A DNA stretch of 9,266 nt from an uncultured Lachnobacterium sp. (GTDB taxonomy: Bacteria; Bacillota; Clostridia; Lachnospirales; Lachnospiraceae), in NCBI GenBank assembly GCA_900548765.1, contig URLU01000080.1, positions 1 through 9,266 of the forward strand. Reading direction: 5' to 3'. A program made the translations under genes and the position numbers. The notes beneath the pieces are model-generated. The model was not told the origin of the DNA. It saw only the letters and a program-made list of their open reading frames with translations, and made no database searches. Positions 1 to 6,113 of the stretch are shown here, piece after piece; the first letter of the stretch is position 1; every line of letters starts with the position of its first letter.

Positions 1-68
1 TATCTAGTGTGTTACATTTTTTATTCTGATTTAGTTTTAATATTCTACAGCATTTTTCACTTGCTTAG

Positions 69-716
69 TCATCCCAAATAATCAATTACTTCATTCAGAT
101 TATCGCATACACATTCTGCCATCCCTCTCATCTCATCATCTGCTTCCAGCAGATCCGGAACCATTATTGGACGCAGCCCTCCTGCATGAGCAGCCCTTAT
201 CCCATTGTATGAATCCTCAATTGCATATGTGTTTTCCGGTGATACACCTAATTCCTGACAGGCTTTTAGGAAAATATCCGGTGCAGGCTTACTTTTTGCC
301 ACCATATCTCCACATATGATTACATCAAAGTAATCTATTATTCCAGCCCACCTAAGCTGATTTGTAACAGTTTCCCTACGGGTGGATGATGCAAGGGCTA
401 TTTTCTTGCCTTTTCCCCTCAAATATGCTAAAAGCTCCATCACTCCAGGCTTCATTGGCAGTTTTCCCCCATCATATTTCTCGTGATACATAAGAGAGGA
501 TTCCCTGGCATACTCATCATATGGGAAGTCCTCACCGTAGGTCTCAAGCATGATTTCTCTGGTTCTGGTCATTGTGGTTCCAACACAGGCAAAATATGGC
601 TTTTCAATGTCCTTTATGTCATATTTCTGTGCTAGCTCAAGCCAGCAGTTCATCACTGCTCGTTCTGAGTCAAAAATTACCCCATCCATATCAAAAACTA
701 CTGCTTCGTAATTCAT
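69..716 (-). CDS. HAD-superfamily hydrolase, beta-phosphoglucomutase-like (subfamily IA)
   Basis: Predicted cytoplasmic phosphatase or phosphomutase of 215 residues, the usual length for this subfamily. The nucleophile motif FDMDGVIFDSE is at residues 8-18 (Asp9 nucleophile, Asp11 general acid/base). A helical cap follows at roughly 15-90, then motif II (ASST, Ser110/Ser111), motif III lysine in KSKPAPD (Lys143) and the Mg-binding acidic motif IEDSYNGI (Glu167, Asp168). All catalytic residues are present, so the enzyme should be active. The substrate cannot be read from sequence; sugar phosphates are typical of relatives. The start is supported by AAGGAG eight bases upstream of ATG. It is transcribed alone from the promoter at 760-788, downstream of the purA terminator. 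No convincing terminator is seen in the 68 bases left before the window edge. Confidence 0.93.
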   Translation of the reverse strand: MNYEAVVFDMDGVIFDSERAVMNCWLELAQKYDIKDIEKPYFACVGTTMTRTREIMLETYGEDFPYDEYARESSLMYHEKYDGGKLPMKPGVMELLAYLRGKGKKIALASSTRRETVTNQLRWAGIIDYFDVIICGDMVAKSKPAPDIFLKACQELGVSPENTYAIEDSYNGIRAAHAGGLRPIMVPDLLEADDEMRGMAECVCDNLNEVIDYLG

Positions 717-759
717 ATTTCAAACTCCTTATACATATTGTTATGGCTTTTCTCACAGA

Positions 760-788
760 TATATAGCATAGTTAACCGGATAATACAA
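760..788 (-). promoter_or_regulatory. Promoter of the HAD hydrolase gene (sigma-A type, extended -10)
   Basis: On the minus strand, -35 TTGTAT (783-788) is separated by exactly 17 bases from -10 TATATA (760-765), which is preceded by TGC, an extended -10. The predicted start near 753 gives a leader of about 37 bases containing the AAGGAG site. It lies between the purA terminator and the HAD gene, as expected for an independent unit. Confidence 0.6.
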
Positions 789-820
789 GTCTTCATCCTA
801 AAAACTTTGTTATACCTAAA

Positions 821-842
821 ACCTGCCACCGGCAGCTTATCT
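821..842 (-). repeat. 22-base dispersed repeat with palindromic core, copy 1
   Basis: This 22-base sequence is identical to one at 5002-5023. Its core on the minus strand, CTGCCGGTGGCAG, folds into a 5-bp stem with a GGT loop. Here it sits between the purA terminator and the HAD promoter, outside any convincing gene. In both copies one reading frame gives DKLPVAG, but here that frame belongs only to a 44-codon ORF without a ribosome binding site, running into the HAD start, so I treat the sequence as a DNA/RNA element and not as a gene. Confidence 0.75.
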
Positions 843-861
843 TGCATACTTTGTCATACAT

Positions 862-897
862 AAAAAATACCCATAATCAAATTGATTACGGGTATTT
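862..897 (-). terminator. Intrinsic terminator of the degV-purA operon
   Basis: Arms 865-879 and 883-897 form a 15-bp hairpin on the minus strand (one G-U wobble, 3-base loop), followed by six T residues (862-867, partly shared with the stem foot). It lies about 80 bases beyond the purA stop and has the right polarity for purA. Confidence 0.88.
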
Positions 898-977
898 ACT
901 ACAAACTATGTACTTTATAATTATATCAATCTGCCTTTTCAGTATTGAAGCATCTCTATATGCATGGCAGACACAAA

Positions 978-2264
978 TTAGCGGACAATCATAGCCTCTC
1001 TCTCAGCACCTGTTCCGATAAACTTAACAGGCACTCCGATATATTCCTCGATAAACTTGATATAGTTCTGTGCATTTTCTGGAAGTTCCTCAAAAGTCTT
1101 ACATGAAGCTATATCGCTCCATCCACCGGCAAGCTCCTTGTATACAGGCTTTGCGTTATTTAAAATATTGAGGTTTGTTGTAAAATCCTCTGTCACTGTT
1201 CCATTTACATCATAACCAACGCAGACCTGAATCTTGTCAAAGTTTCCGATTGTATCAAGATGGTTTACAGATAAGGCTGTAAGTCCGTTGACACGCTTAG
1301 CGTACTTGAGGGTTACAAGGTCAAGCCAGCCACATCTTCTAGGTCTGCCTGTTGTTGTACCATACTCATGTCCCAGCTCACGAATCTTATCGCCGGTCGC
1401 ATCCAGAAGCTCTGTAACATATGGTCCCTCACCTACTCGGCTTGAGTACGCCTTGATTACACCATACACATTTCCTATATCAGCAGCACTGAGTCCTGTT
1501 CCTGTAAGAATACCACCGATTGTAGGGTTTGATGATGTAACGAATGGGTATGAACCAAAATCAATATCCAGAAGTGTTGCCTGAGCTCCCTCTACAACAA
1601 CCTTCTTATCCTCTTCCAAAGCCTTGTGAAGCAATGTGATTGTATCACATACATATGGCTTTAGTTTATCTGCATATTCTGTATATGTGGCATATGTCTT
1701 TTCAAAGTCCAAATCAGCAGTATAATCTGTCTCCGGGTCAAAGACCTTGAGAAGTGCTAACTTCATCTCAGTCATCTCTTTAAGCTTTTCCTTAAAGTTT
1801 GGAGCGTACAAATCCTCCATTCTGATTCCAGATCTCTCATACTTATCACAGTATGATGGTCCGATTCCTTTGCCTGTTGTACCAATCTTGTTGGCTTTTC
1901 TCACCTTTTCAAGTGCGACATCCAGTCTGCGGTGGTATGGGAAGATAACATGTGCCTTCTCACTGATTTTTAAGTATTTCTCAATATCATATCCATGGCT
2001 CTTGAGATTGTCTATCTCCTCAAGCAGCACCTCTGGATTTAAAACCACACCATTTCCAATCACACCAGTTGTATGTCCTGAAAGAAGACCTGATGGGATA
2101 AGATGCATAGCATATTTTACGCCATCAGCCTTGATTGTATGTCCTGCGTTATCACCACCTGTCGCGCGGACTGCAATATCTGCGTCCCCTGCAAGATAAT
2201 CAATAACCTTTCCTTTGCCTTCATCACCATAAAAGCAGCCAATTACCACATCTACTTTTGACAT
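978..2264 (-). CDS. purA: Adenylosuccinate synthetase
   Basis: Cytoplasmic enzyme joining IMP and aspartate at the expense of GTP to give adenylosuccinate, the first step from IMP to AMP. Its 428 residues match the family length. Visible motifs: GDEGKGK at 13-19 (Asp14 catalytic), NAGHT at 39-43 (His42 catalytic), IGTTGKGIGPSY at 127-138, YPFVTSSNP at 239-247, KAYSSRVGEGP at 271-281 and TTTGRPRRCGW at 303-313. AAGGAGG lies nine bases before the ATG. The gene starts 18 bases after the degV stop, so the two are co-transcribed. Oddities: the usual QWGDEGKGK is FYGDEGKGK, and the usual guanine-recognition TKLD is NHLD at 334-337. These look like a clade variant and not damage, because the frame is intact and the other motifs are kept. 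Confidence 0.96.
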   Translation of the reverse strand: MSKVDVVIGCFYGDEGKGKVIDYLAGDADIAVRATGGDNAGHTIKADGVKYAMHLIPSGLLSGHTTGVIGNGVVLNPEVLLEEIDNLKSHGYDIEKYLKISEKAHVIFPYHRRLDVALEKVRKANKIGTTGKGIGPSYCDKYERSGIRMEDLYAPNFKEKLKEMTEMKLALLKVFDPETDYTADLDFEKTYATYTEYADKLKPYVCDTITLLHKALEEDKKVVVEGAQATLLDIDFGSYPFVTSSNPTIGGILTGTGLSAADIGNVYGVIKAYSSRVGEGPYVTELLDATGDKIRELGHEYGTTTGRPRRCGWLDLVTLKYAKRVNGLTALSVNHLDTIGNFDKIQVCVGYDVNGTVTEDFTTNLNILNNAKPVYKELAGGWSDIASCKTFEELPENAQNYIKFIEEYIGVPVKFIGTGAEREAMIVR

Positions 2265-2282
2265 ATTTCAATGCCTCCTTAA

Positions 2283-3149
2283 TTAATTGTTGATTTTCTT
2301 GGAGCAGGCAATTGCTAATGCACCTGGTCCTATATGACATGAAACCGACAATGAAAGCGGATTCATCACAATCTCATTATTTGGAAAAGCTTCCTGTACT
2401 TCTGCCTTAAAAGCTTCTGCAGCTTCCTTATCAAAAGTGTAAGCAATCTCAAGATTCATCTTTGTACCATCCGGGCTGTCAAATCTCTTCTGAAAATCAG
2501 ACTTCATAGCCTCTATCATAATGTTCTTTGCCTGCTTAACTGTACGAGCCTTTGCAAAAGCATCAAGCTTTTCTCCCTGTATCTGAAGAACCGGTTTAAG
2601 CTTTAAGAGTGCTCCAAGAGCTGCTGCCGCAGGAGTGATTCTGCCACCCTTTTTTAGATAAGTAAGTGTGTCTACCATGATATATATAGAAGAATTGAAT
2701 TTTTCGTTCTCCAATATATCCTTTATCTCCCCGGCTGTCTTGCCACTATCTGCCATTGCCTTTGCATCAAGCACAGACTGTCTCATAGTTACAGAGATTC
2801 TCTGATTATTTACAACCTGAACCTTTCCATCATAATCCTGTGAGAGCATATAGGCTGTCTCACATGAGCTTGAAAGTCCTGATGACATCGGAATGTACAC
2901 AATCTCATCATATTCCTTCAGCAGTTCATCCCATTTGTCTGTCACATCACCAACAAGAGGCATAGATGTCTTGATATCTCCGCCCTCTGCAAGCTTTGCA
3001 TAAAACTGCTCCTGAGTGAGGTCTATGTCCTCATAGAACATCTCCTCATTAATATAAAATGGCATTGGCATTACAACTACATCAAGTGCCTTTGCCTCTG
3101 CCTGAGTAATTCCACTATTTGAATCTGTAACTACTACAACTCTGCTCAT
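2283..3149 (-). CDS. DegV-family fatty-acid-binding protein
   Basis: Soluble two-domain protein of 288 residues, the standard DegV length. Family members (FakB in staphylococci) bind a fatty acid and present it to the kinase FakA for phospholipid synthesis; that role is inferred here, since no fakA-like gene is in the window. Visible signatures: TDSNSGI at 8-14, TSMP at 61-64 and SSGLS at 89-93 (the conserved lipid-carboxylate contacts), DTLTYLKKGGRI at 160-171, LLKLKPVLQIQGEKL at 181-195 and CHIGPG at 271-276. GGAGG stands ten bases upstream of ATG. A promoter at 3195-3223 drives this gene and purA, 18 bases downstream. The pairing with purA is probably positional convenience; no direct metabolic link is evident. 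Confidence 0.93.
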   Translation of the reverse strand: MSRVVVVTDSNSGITQAEAKALDVVVMPMPFYINEEMFYEDIDLTQEQFYAKLAEGGDIKTSMPLVGDVTDKWDELLKEYDEIVYIPMSSGLSSSCETAYMLSQDYDGKVQVVNNQRISVTMRQSVLDAKAMADSGKTAGEIKDILENEKFNSSIYIMVDTLTYLKKGGRITPAAAALGALLKLKPVLQIQGEKLDAFAKARTVKQAKNIMIEAMKSDFQKRFDSPDGTKMNLEIAYTFDKEAAEAFKAEVQEAFPNNEIVMNPLSLSVSCHIGPGALAIACSKKINN

Positions 3150-3194
3150 TTATTAAAGTCCTCCAATAGATTCCTCTTCTTATCAACAGCGTTT

Positions 3195-3223
3195 AGTATA
3201 GCATAGACCACCTCAAAACGCAA
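3195..3223 (-). promoter_or_regulatory. Promoter of the degV-purA operon (extended -10)
   Basis: On the minus strand, -35 TTGCGT (3218-3223), a 17-base spacer, and -10 TATACT (3195-3200) preceded by TGC. The -35 begins only five bases past the cstA stop codon. The predicted leader is about 38 bases, too short for a purine riboswitch. The ten bases CTATGCTATA around the -10 also occur in the HAD promoter. Confidence 0.65.
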
Positions 3224-3227
3224 ATTT

Positions 3228-4931
3228 TTATGCTTCTGCCTTCTTTGTTGTAAAAAGTTTCTTCAAACAGCTGAATGCAACCAGCACGCCAAGCACCATA
3301 AGAAGGATTGCAACTACAAACTGAAGTCCATCTACCAGCAGGGTTGCCTGACCATTTACTATATTTGTGACAAGAGCGATTGTTTTCTGTACAAGGGCTG
3401 TAAATGTAACTGCAAGCATGATAAACATTGGTGCGTAGAGTGTCCAGCCTGTCCTTCCTGTTGTCTTAAGAAATACAGAAAGTGCAATGAGTACGAGGGC
3501 TGCCAGCAGCTGGTTAGCTGAGCCGAACAGTGGCCATACATTGCTGTATCCGCCAAGTGTAAGCAGATATCCGAAGAATAAGGTAATTACTGTTGCAAAA
3601 TACTTATTTGTAAGTATCTTCTGCCATGTTGGCATCTTGGATGTATCTGTTGTGTCTCCATAGAAAAGTTCCTGAAAGGACATACGTCCAATACGGGCAA
3701 CTGAGTCAAGGGATGTAAGTGCAAGTGCTGATACACACATTGTCATAAATACAGTTGCAATCTGTACTGGCAGTCCCATCTTTTCAAGGAAACCTGCGAC
3801 ACCGCTTGAGAAAATAGCAAATGGAGTTGCATCCGCCGGCTTGGTTCCGTTTACAGCAACTGCGCCAACTACAACAAGTGCTACTATACCGAGAAGTGAC
3901 TCAACAACCATTGCACCATATCCTACCATTGGCATATCCTTCTCATTGCTGATTGTCTTTGATGATGTACCTGATGATACAAGGCTGTGGAAGCCTGATA
4001 CTGCTCCACATGCAATTGTGACAAAAAGTGTTGGGAATAAATAGCTTGTGTTGCCTGCTGCATCCGCAACTGCAAATCCATTAAAGGCATTAAGCTTCAT
4101 TGCCGGGTGAGCCACAAGCACTCCGATTACTGCTCCACCAACCATACCTAGCAGCATAAATGTTGTCATATAATCACGAGGCTGCATGAGCAACCACATA
4201 GGCATTACAGAAGCAAGGAAAAGGTAAGCCATGATTACATAAATCCATGTTGTCTTTGTTGCGTAAAGTGGAAGGTGCATGCCGACAGCAAACATAACTA
4301 CGAGTAATCCGATTGCTACTACTGCGCGGACTGCCTCATGCATCTTGCCAACCTTTTTCTGGATGATTCCAAATACAATTGCTACCACAATAAAAAGCAT
4401 TGAGATGGAAGCTGCTGCTGAATTTGCGTAGCTTACCTCCTTTGTCATGCCCTCAACGCCTTTACCCATAAAGGTTCCTGCAACCATGTCTGTGAAGGCA
4501 GCTATTACAAGCAGGGTAAAAAGCCAGCAAAACAGCATGAAAAGCTTTCTTCCGGTCTTGCCTATGTATTTTTCGATAATCATTCCAATTGATTTGCCCT
4601 CATTCTTAACAGAAGCGTACAAAGCACCAAAGTCCTGTACTGCTCCAAAGAAGAGACCTCCAATTATAAGCCACAGAAGTACCGGCACCCAGCCAAAGAC
4701 TGATGCAAGGATTGGTCCTGTGACAGGTCCTGCTCCTGCTATTGATGAAAACTGATGTGAGAATACTGTAAACTTTGATGATGGTACATAATCCTGTCCA
4801 TCCTCATGTGTGTAAGCCGGGGTTTTTGCATTTGGGTCAATTCCCCATTTCTTTGCAAGCCATCTTCCATAGAAAAGATAACCGGCTCCCAATGCTACGA
4901 TACCGATTAAAACAATAACTAAACCATTCAT
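3228..4931 (-). CDS. cstA: CstA-family carbon-starvation peptide/pyruvate transporter
   Basis: Integral membrane transporter of 567 residues with many hydrophobic segments: the first at about 2-20, the last at about 530-557. Family members import peptides (CstA) or pyruvate (CstA and BtsT in E. coli) when preferred carbon is exhausted; which substrate applies here is unknown. Signatures: SHQFSSIAGAGPVTGP at 58-73, GAVQDFGALYASV at 96-108, QPRDYM at 250-255 and FHSLVSSGTSSKTISNEKD at 314-332. It is shorter than the roughly 700-residue E. coli proteins, as in many Firmicutes. The expected N-terminus (MNGLVIVLIG) fixes the start, although the ribosome binding site is weak and separated from a better AAAGG by a hairpin. 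No YbdD/YjiX-like small partner gene follows. A long leader with a terminator-like hairpin precedes it, and no terminator is seen after it. Confidence 0.94.
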   Translation of the reverse strand: MNGLVIVLIGIVALGAGYLFYGRWLAKKWGIDPNAKTPAYTHEDGQDYVPSSKFTVFSHQFSSIAGAGPVTGPILASVFGWVPVLLWLIIGGLFFGAVQDFGALYASVKNEGKSIGMIIEKYIGKTGRKLFMLFCWLFTLLVIAAFTDMVAGTFMGKGVEGMTKEVSYANSAAASISMLFIVVAIVFGIIQKKVGKMHEAVRAVVAIGLLVVMFAVGMHLPLYATKTTWIYVIMAYLFLASVMPMWLLMQPRDYMTTFMLLGMVGGAVIGVLVAHPAMKLNAFNGFAVADAAGNTSYLFPTLFVTIACGAVSGFHSLVSSGTSSKTISNEKDMPMVGYGAMVVESLLGIVALVVVGAVAVNGTKPADATPFAIFSSGVAGFLEKMGLPVQIATVFMTMCVSALALTSLDSVARIGRMSFQELFYGDTTDTSKMPTWQKILTNKYFATVITLFFGYLLTLGGYSNVWPLFGSANQLLAALVLIALSVFLKTTGRTGWTLYAPMFIMLAVTFTALVQKTIALVTNIVNGQATLLVDGLQFVVAILLMVLGVLVAFSCLKKLFTTKKAEA

Positions 4932-4937
4932 TTTTCT

Positions 4938-4953
4938 TTCGCTATTCAGCGAA
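4938..4953 (-). promoter_or_regulatory. Hairpin just upstream of the cstA start codon
   Basis: A perfect 6-bp stem (TTCGCT/AGCGAA) with a 4-base loop lies six bases before the cstA ATG on the minus strand. It separates AAAGG (about 25 bases from ATG) from the start codon and partly buries the nearer GAAAG. Folding could bring the distant purine site closer or block the near one; either would make translation structure-dependent. This is inference from sequence only. Confidence 0.45.
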
Positions 4954-4968
4954 GCCCTTTCTTAAATT

Positions 4969-5097
4969 TCAAAGAGCATATGCTTTCCAAAAACCAACCA
5001 TACCTGCCACCGGCAGCTTATCTGGATGCGGGGCAGCCAAAAAGCCTTCGTCATCATACACATCTGTGGTATATAAAAACGAAGGCTCTTGCTTCAT
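4969..5097 (-). CDS. Possible upstream ORF (42 codons) in the cstA leader; not recognised
   Basis: The open frame extends to an ATG at 5154, giving 61 codons, but that ATG touches the -10 box and would lie upstream of the predicted transcription start near 5148. The first ATG within the predicted transcript is at 5097, preceded by AGGA nine bases upstream, giving 42 codons that begin MKQEPSFLYT and end GFWKAYAL. It stops 37 bases before cstA. The terminator-like hairpin (5040-5090) and the 22-base dispersed repeat both lie inside it. I recognise no protein family. It may be a leader peptide coupled to hairpin formation or may be chance; composition gives no strong support for coding. Confidence 0.3.
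   Translation of the reverse strand: MKQEPSFLYTTDVYDDEGFLAAPHPDKLPVAGMVGFWKAYAL
5002..5023 (-). repeat. 22-base dispersed repeat with palindromic core, copy 2
   Basis: Identical to 821-842, in the same orientation relative to transcription. The core CTGCCGGTGGCAG can form a 5-bp hairpin. Here it lies in the cstA leader between the terminator-like hairpin and the start codon. Upstream in the same leader, a GGCAG at about 5122 could pair with this core's CTGCC, giving an alternative fold. Confidence 0.75.
5040..5090 (-). terminator. Terminator-like hairpin in the cstA leader (candidate attenuator)
   Basis: On the minus strand AGCCTTCG (5080-5087) pairs perfectly with CGAAGGCT (5043-5050), extendable by G-U and two A-U pairs, and a run of five T residues follows before GG. 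The 29-base loop holds a small secondary stem. The T-run is short and partly used by the extended stem, so termination would be inefficient or conditional. Its position about 60 bases after the predicted start and more than 100 bases before cstA fits attenuation. Confidence 0.4.
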
Positions 5098-5154
5098 AGT
5101 AATCAGTCCTGAGTTTATCTGCCAGTCAAAGTATATGTTCTTTGTTATTAGCAT

Positions 5155-5183
5155 AATTTACCCCTTATGATATAACTTGTCAA
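5155..5183 (-). promoter_or_regulatory. Promoter of cstA (consensus -35) with a leader of about 216 bases
   Basis: On the minus strand, a perfect -35 TTGACA (5178-5183), a 17-base spacer and a weaker -10 TAAATT (5155-5160). Upstream DNA (about 5225-5260) is very AT-rich and could act as an UP element. The start is expected near 5148, leaving about 216 bases before the cstA ATG. A perfect -35 with a poor -10 is compatible with an activator. Confidence 0.6.
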
Positions 5184-5185
5184 TA

Positions 5186-5220
5186 TAGTTATGGCTGTTA
5201 GCTATCATTTTTAGTTATGG
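5186..5220. promoter_or_regulatory. Pair of 9-base direct repeats upstream of the cstA promoter
   Basis: TAGTTATGG occurs at 5186-5194 and 5212-5220 on the plus strand, 26 bases apart (about 2.5 helical turns), with the near copy ending three bases from the -35 box. The position suits a dimeric regulator. The copies share a GTT core but do not match the LytTR-site consensus or 21-22-base period that I know for the pyruvate regulators of E. coli. The regulator is therefore unknown. Confidence 0.35.
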
Positions 5221-5317
5221 TTACTATTCTTATATTTTATTATATTGTTAAAATTATTTAATCTCTATTTTATGTATGCATGACAACTCATAATATGTTT
5301 TCTGGTCTGTACCATGC

Positions 5318-6052
5318 CTATATCTCCACCCCTGCAGCCTTGACCAGCTTGTCCTTGGTAAAGTGGTTAAATACAGCTATAACCCTGCCCACGCCAATCA
5401 TAGATAATACAGTACCGATTCCTATTCCAATCAAATGTCCCCTGCATATAAGCCCTATACACACAGTCAGGGTCACATTAAATAAATCAAAGCAGTTTTT
5501 GGTAAAGCCCACGCTCTTATGTATGCAGTCTGATATAGCCTGCACTATTCCGTCTCCCGGATTAGGCACTATACGCATATTAAGCGACATAGCTGCTCCT
5601 ATGCCTGTGAATACAAGTGCTGCAAGAAGCACCAACAGCTGTAAGCAAAAATGTGCTACAGTGTTTTCCCCCTTTGGCGAAAAATCAGGTATATTGTCTG
5701 CAAAAAGATTCATAAATCTGGTGAATACTATGCTAAGTGGAATCTGCAATACATCTGTCAGAATTATAAATTTAAGTGAATTCTTATTTGCAGGTGCTAA
5801 TGCATTGTCACTATTTCTTCTGCTGCTTATATTTTTTACTGTATGTATGACTATCTCAATTATGACAAATACAGTGTACAAACCAAGGGTCGTATTGCCA
5901 AAATTAAAATCATTTATCTGGGATATACTGTAGGCTACTGAAATAATAGGTGATACACCAAGTCCTGCCTTGGTATTTAGGATTATGCCAAGGGCAAGGA
6001 ATAGCAAGCCTGCGATGTAAATCAGGGTTCTGTTTATTACGTTTCTGTTCAT
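5318..6052 (-). CDS. YczE/YitT-like integral membrane protein
   Basis: Membrane protein of 244 residues resembling the YczE/YyaS/YitT group, whose molecular function is not established. The N-terminal hydrophobic segment at about 8-27 runs into NTKAGLGVSPI at 26-36, the loop typical of this group. Further hydrophobic segments lie near 55-75, 95-115, 133-158 and 190-225, the last rich in glycine (GIGIGTVLSMIGVG). AAAGAGG is seven bases before the ATG. It has its own near-consensus promoter (6085-6113) although only 52 bases separate it from the acetyltransferase gene. No terminator is visible after it; the next 130 bases are AT-rich and lead to the cstA promoter. Transport or export is a guess only. 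Confidence 0.85.
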   Translation of the reverse strand: MNRNVINRTLIYIAGLLFLALGIILNTKAGLGVSPIISVAYSISQINDFNFGNTTLGLYTVFVIIEIVIHTVKNISSRRNSDNALAPANKNSLKFIILTDVLQIPLSIVFTRFMNLFADNIPDFSPKGENTVAHFCLQLLVLLAALVFTGIGAAMSLNMRIVPNPGDGIVQAISDCIHKSVGFTKNCFDLFNVTLTVCIGLICRGHLIGIGIGTVLSMIGVGRVIAVFNHFTKDKLVKAAGVEI

Positions 6053-6084
6053 TATTCCGCCTCTTTATCATATTATCGCAGGCT

Positions 6085-6113
6085 ATTATAATCCTATAAT
6101 TTAATTATTTCAA
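6085..6113 (-). promoter_or_regulatory. Promoter of the YczE-like gene, overlapping the acetyltransferase 3' end
   Basis: On the minus strand, -35 TTGAAA (6108-6113), exactly 17 bases, then a perfect -10 TATAAT (6085-6090). The -35 is formed by the last two sense codons of the upstream gene (Leu-Lys). The predicted start near 6078 gives a 26-base leader with AAAGAGG. This is the best promoter match in the window. Confidence 0.72.

Noticed and set aside
724..858. A 44-codon minus-strand frame starting MQDKLPVAGF upstream of the HAD gene
   Set aside because: No ribosome binding site; it would begin upstream of the predicted HAD promoter and run into the HAD start; its only notable part is the 22-base dispersed repeat.
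930..975. TCTGCC/GGCAGA inverted repeat between purA and its terminator
   Set aside because: Only 6 bp separated by about 30 bases and without a T-run; within chance expectation beside the strong terminator at 862-897.
1234..2199. Plus-strand ORFs opposite purA
   Set aside because: They are shadows of the purA coding frame, with no ribosome binding sites or recognisable domains.
3150..3194. Purine riboswitch upstream of degV-purA
   Set aside because: The predicted leader is only about 38 bases, too short for a purine aptamer, and shows no matching structure.
5184..5317. Terminator for the YczE-like gene
   Set aside because: Only small stems such as ATGA/TCAT were found, with no GC-rich stem followed by a T-run, so no call is made.
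5280..5933. 217-codon plus-strand ORF opposite the YczE-like gene
   Set aside because: It is antisense to a clear membrane-protein gene, has no family resemblance, and is typical of a shadow frame in codon-biased sequence.
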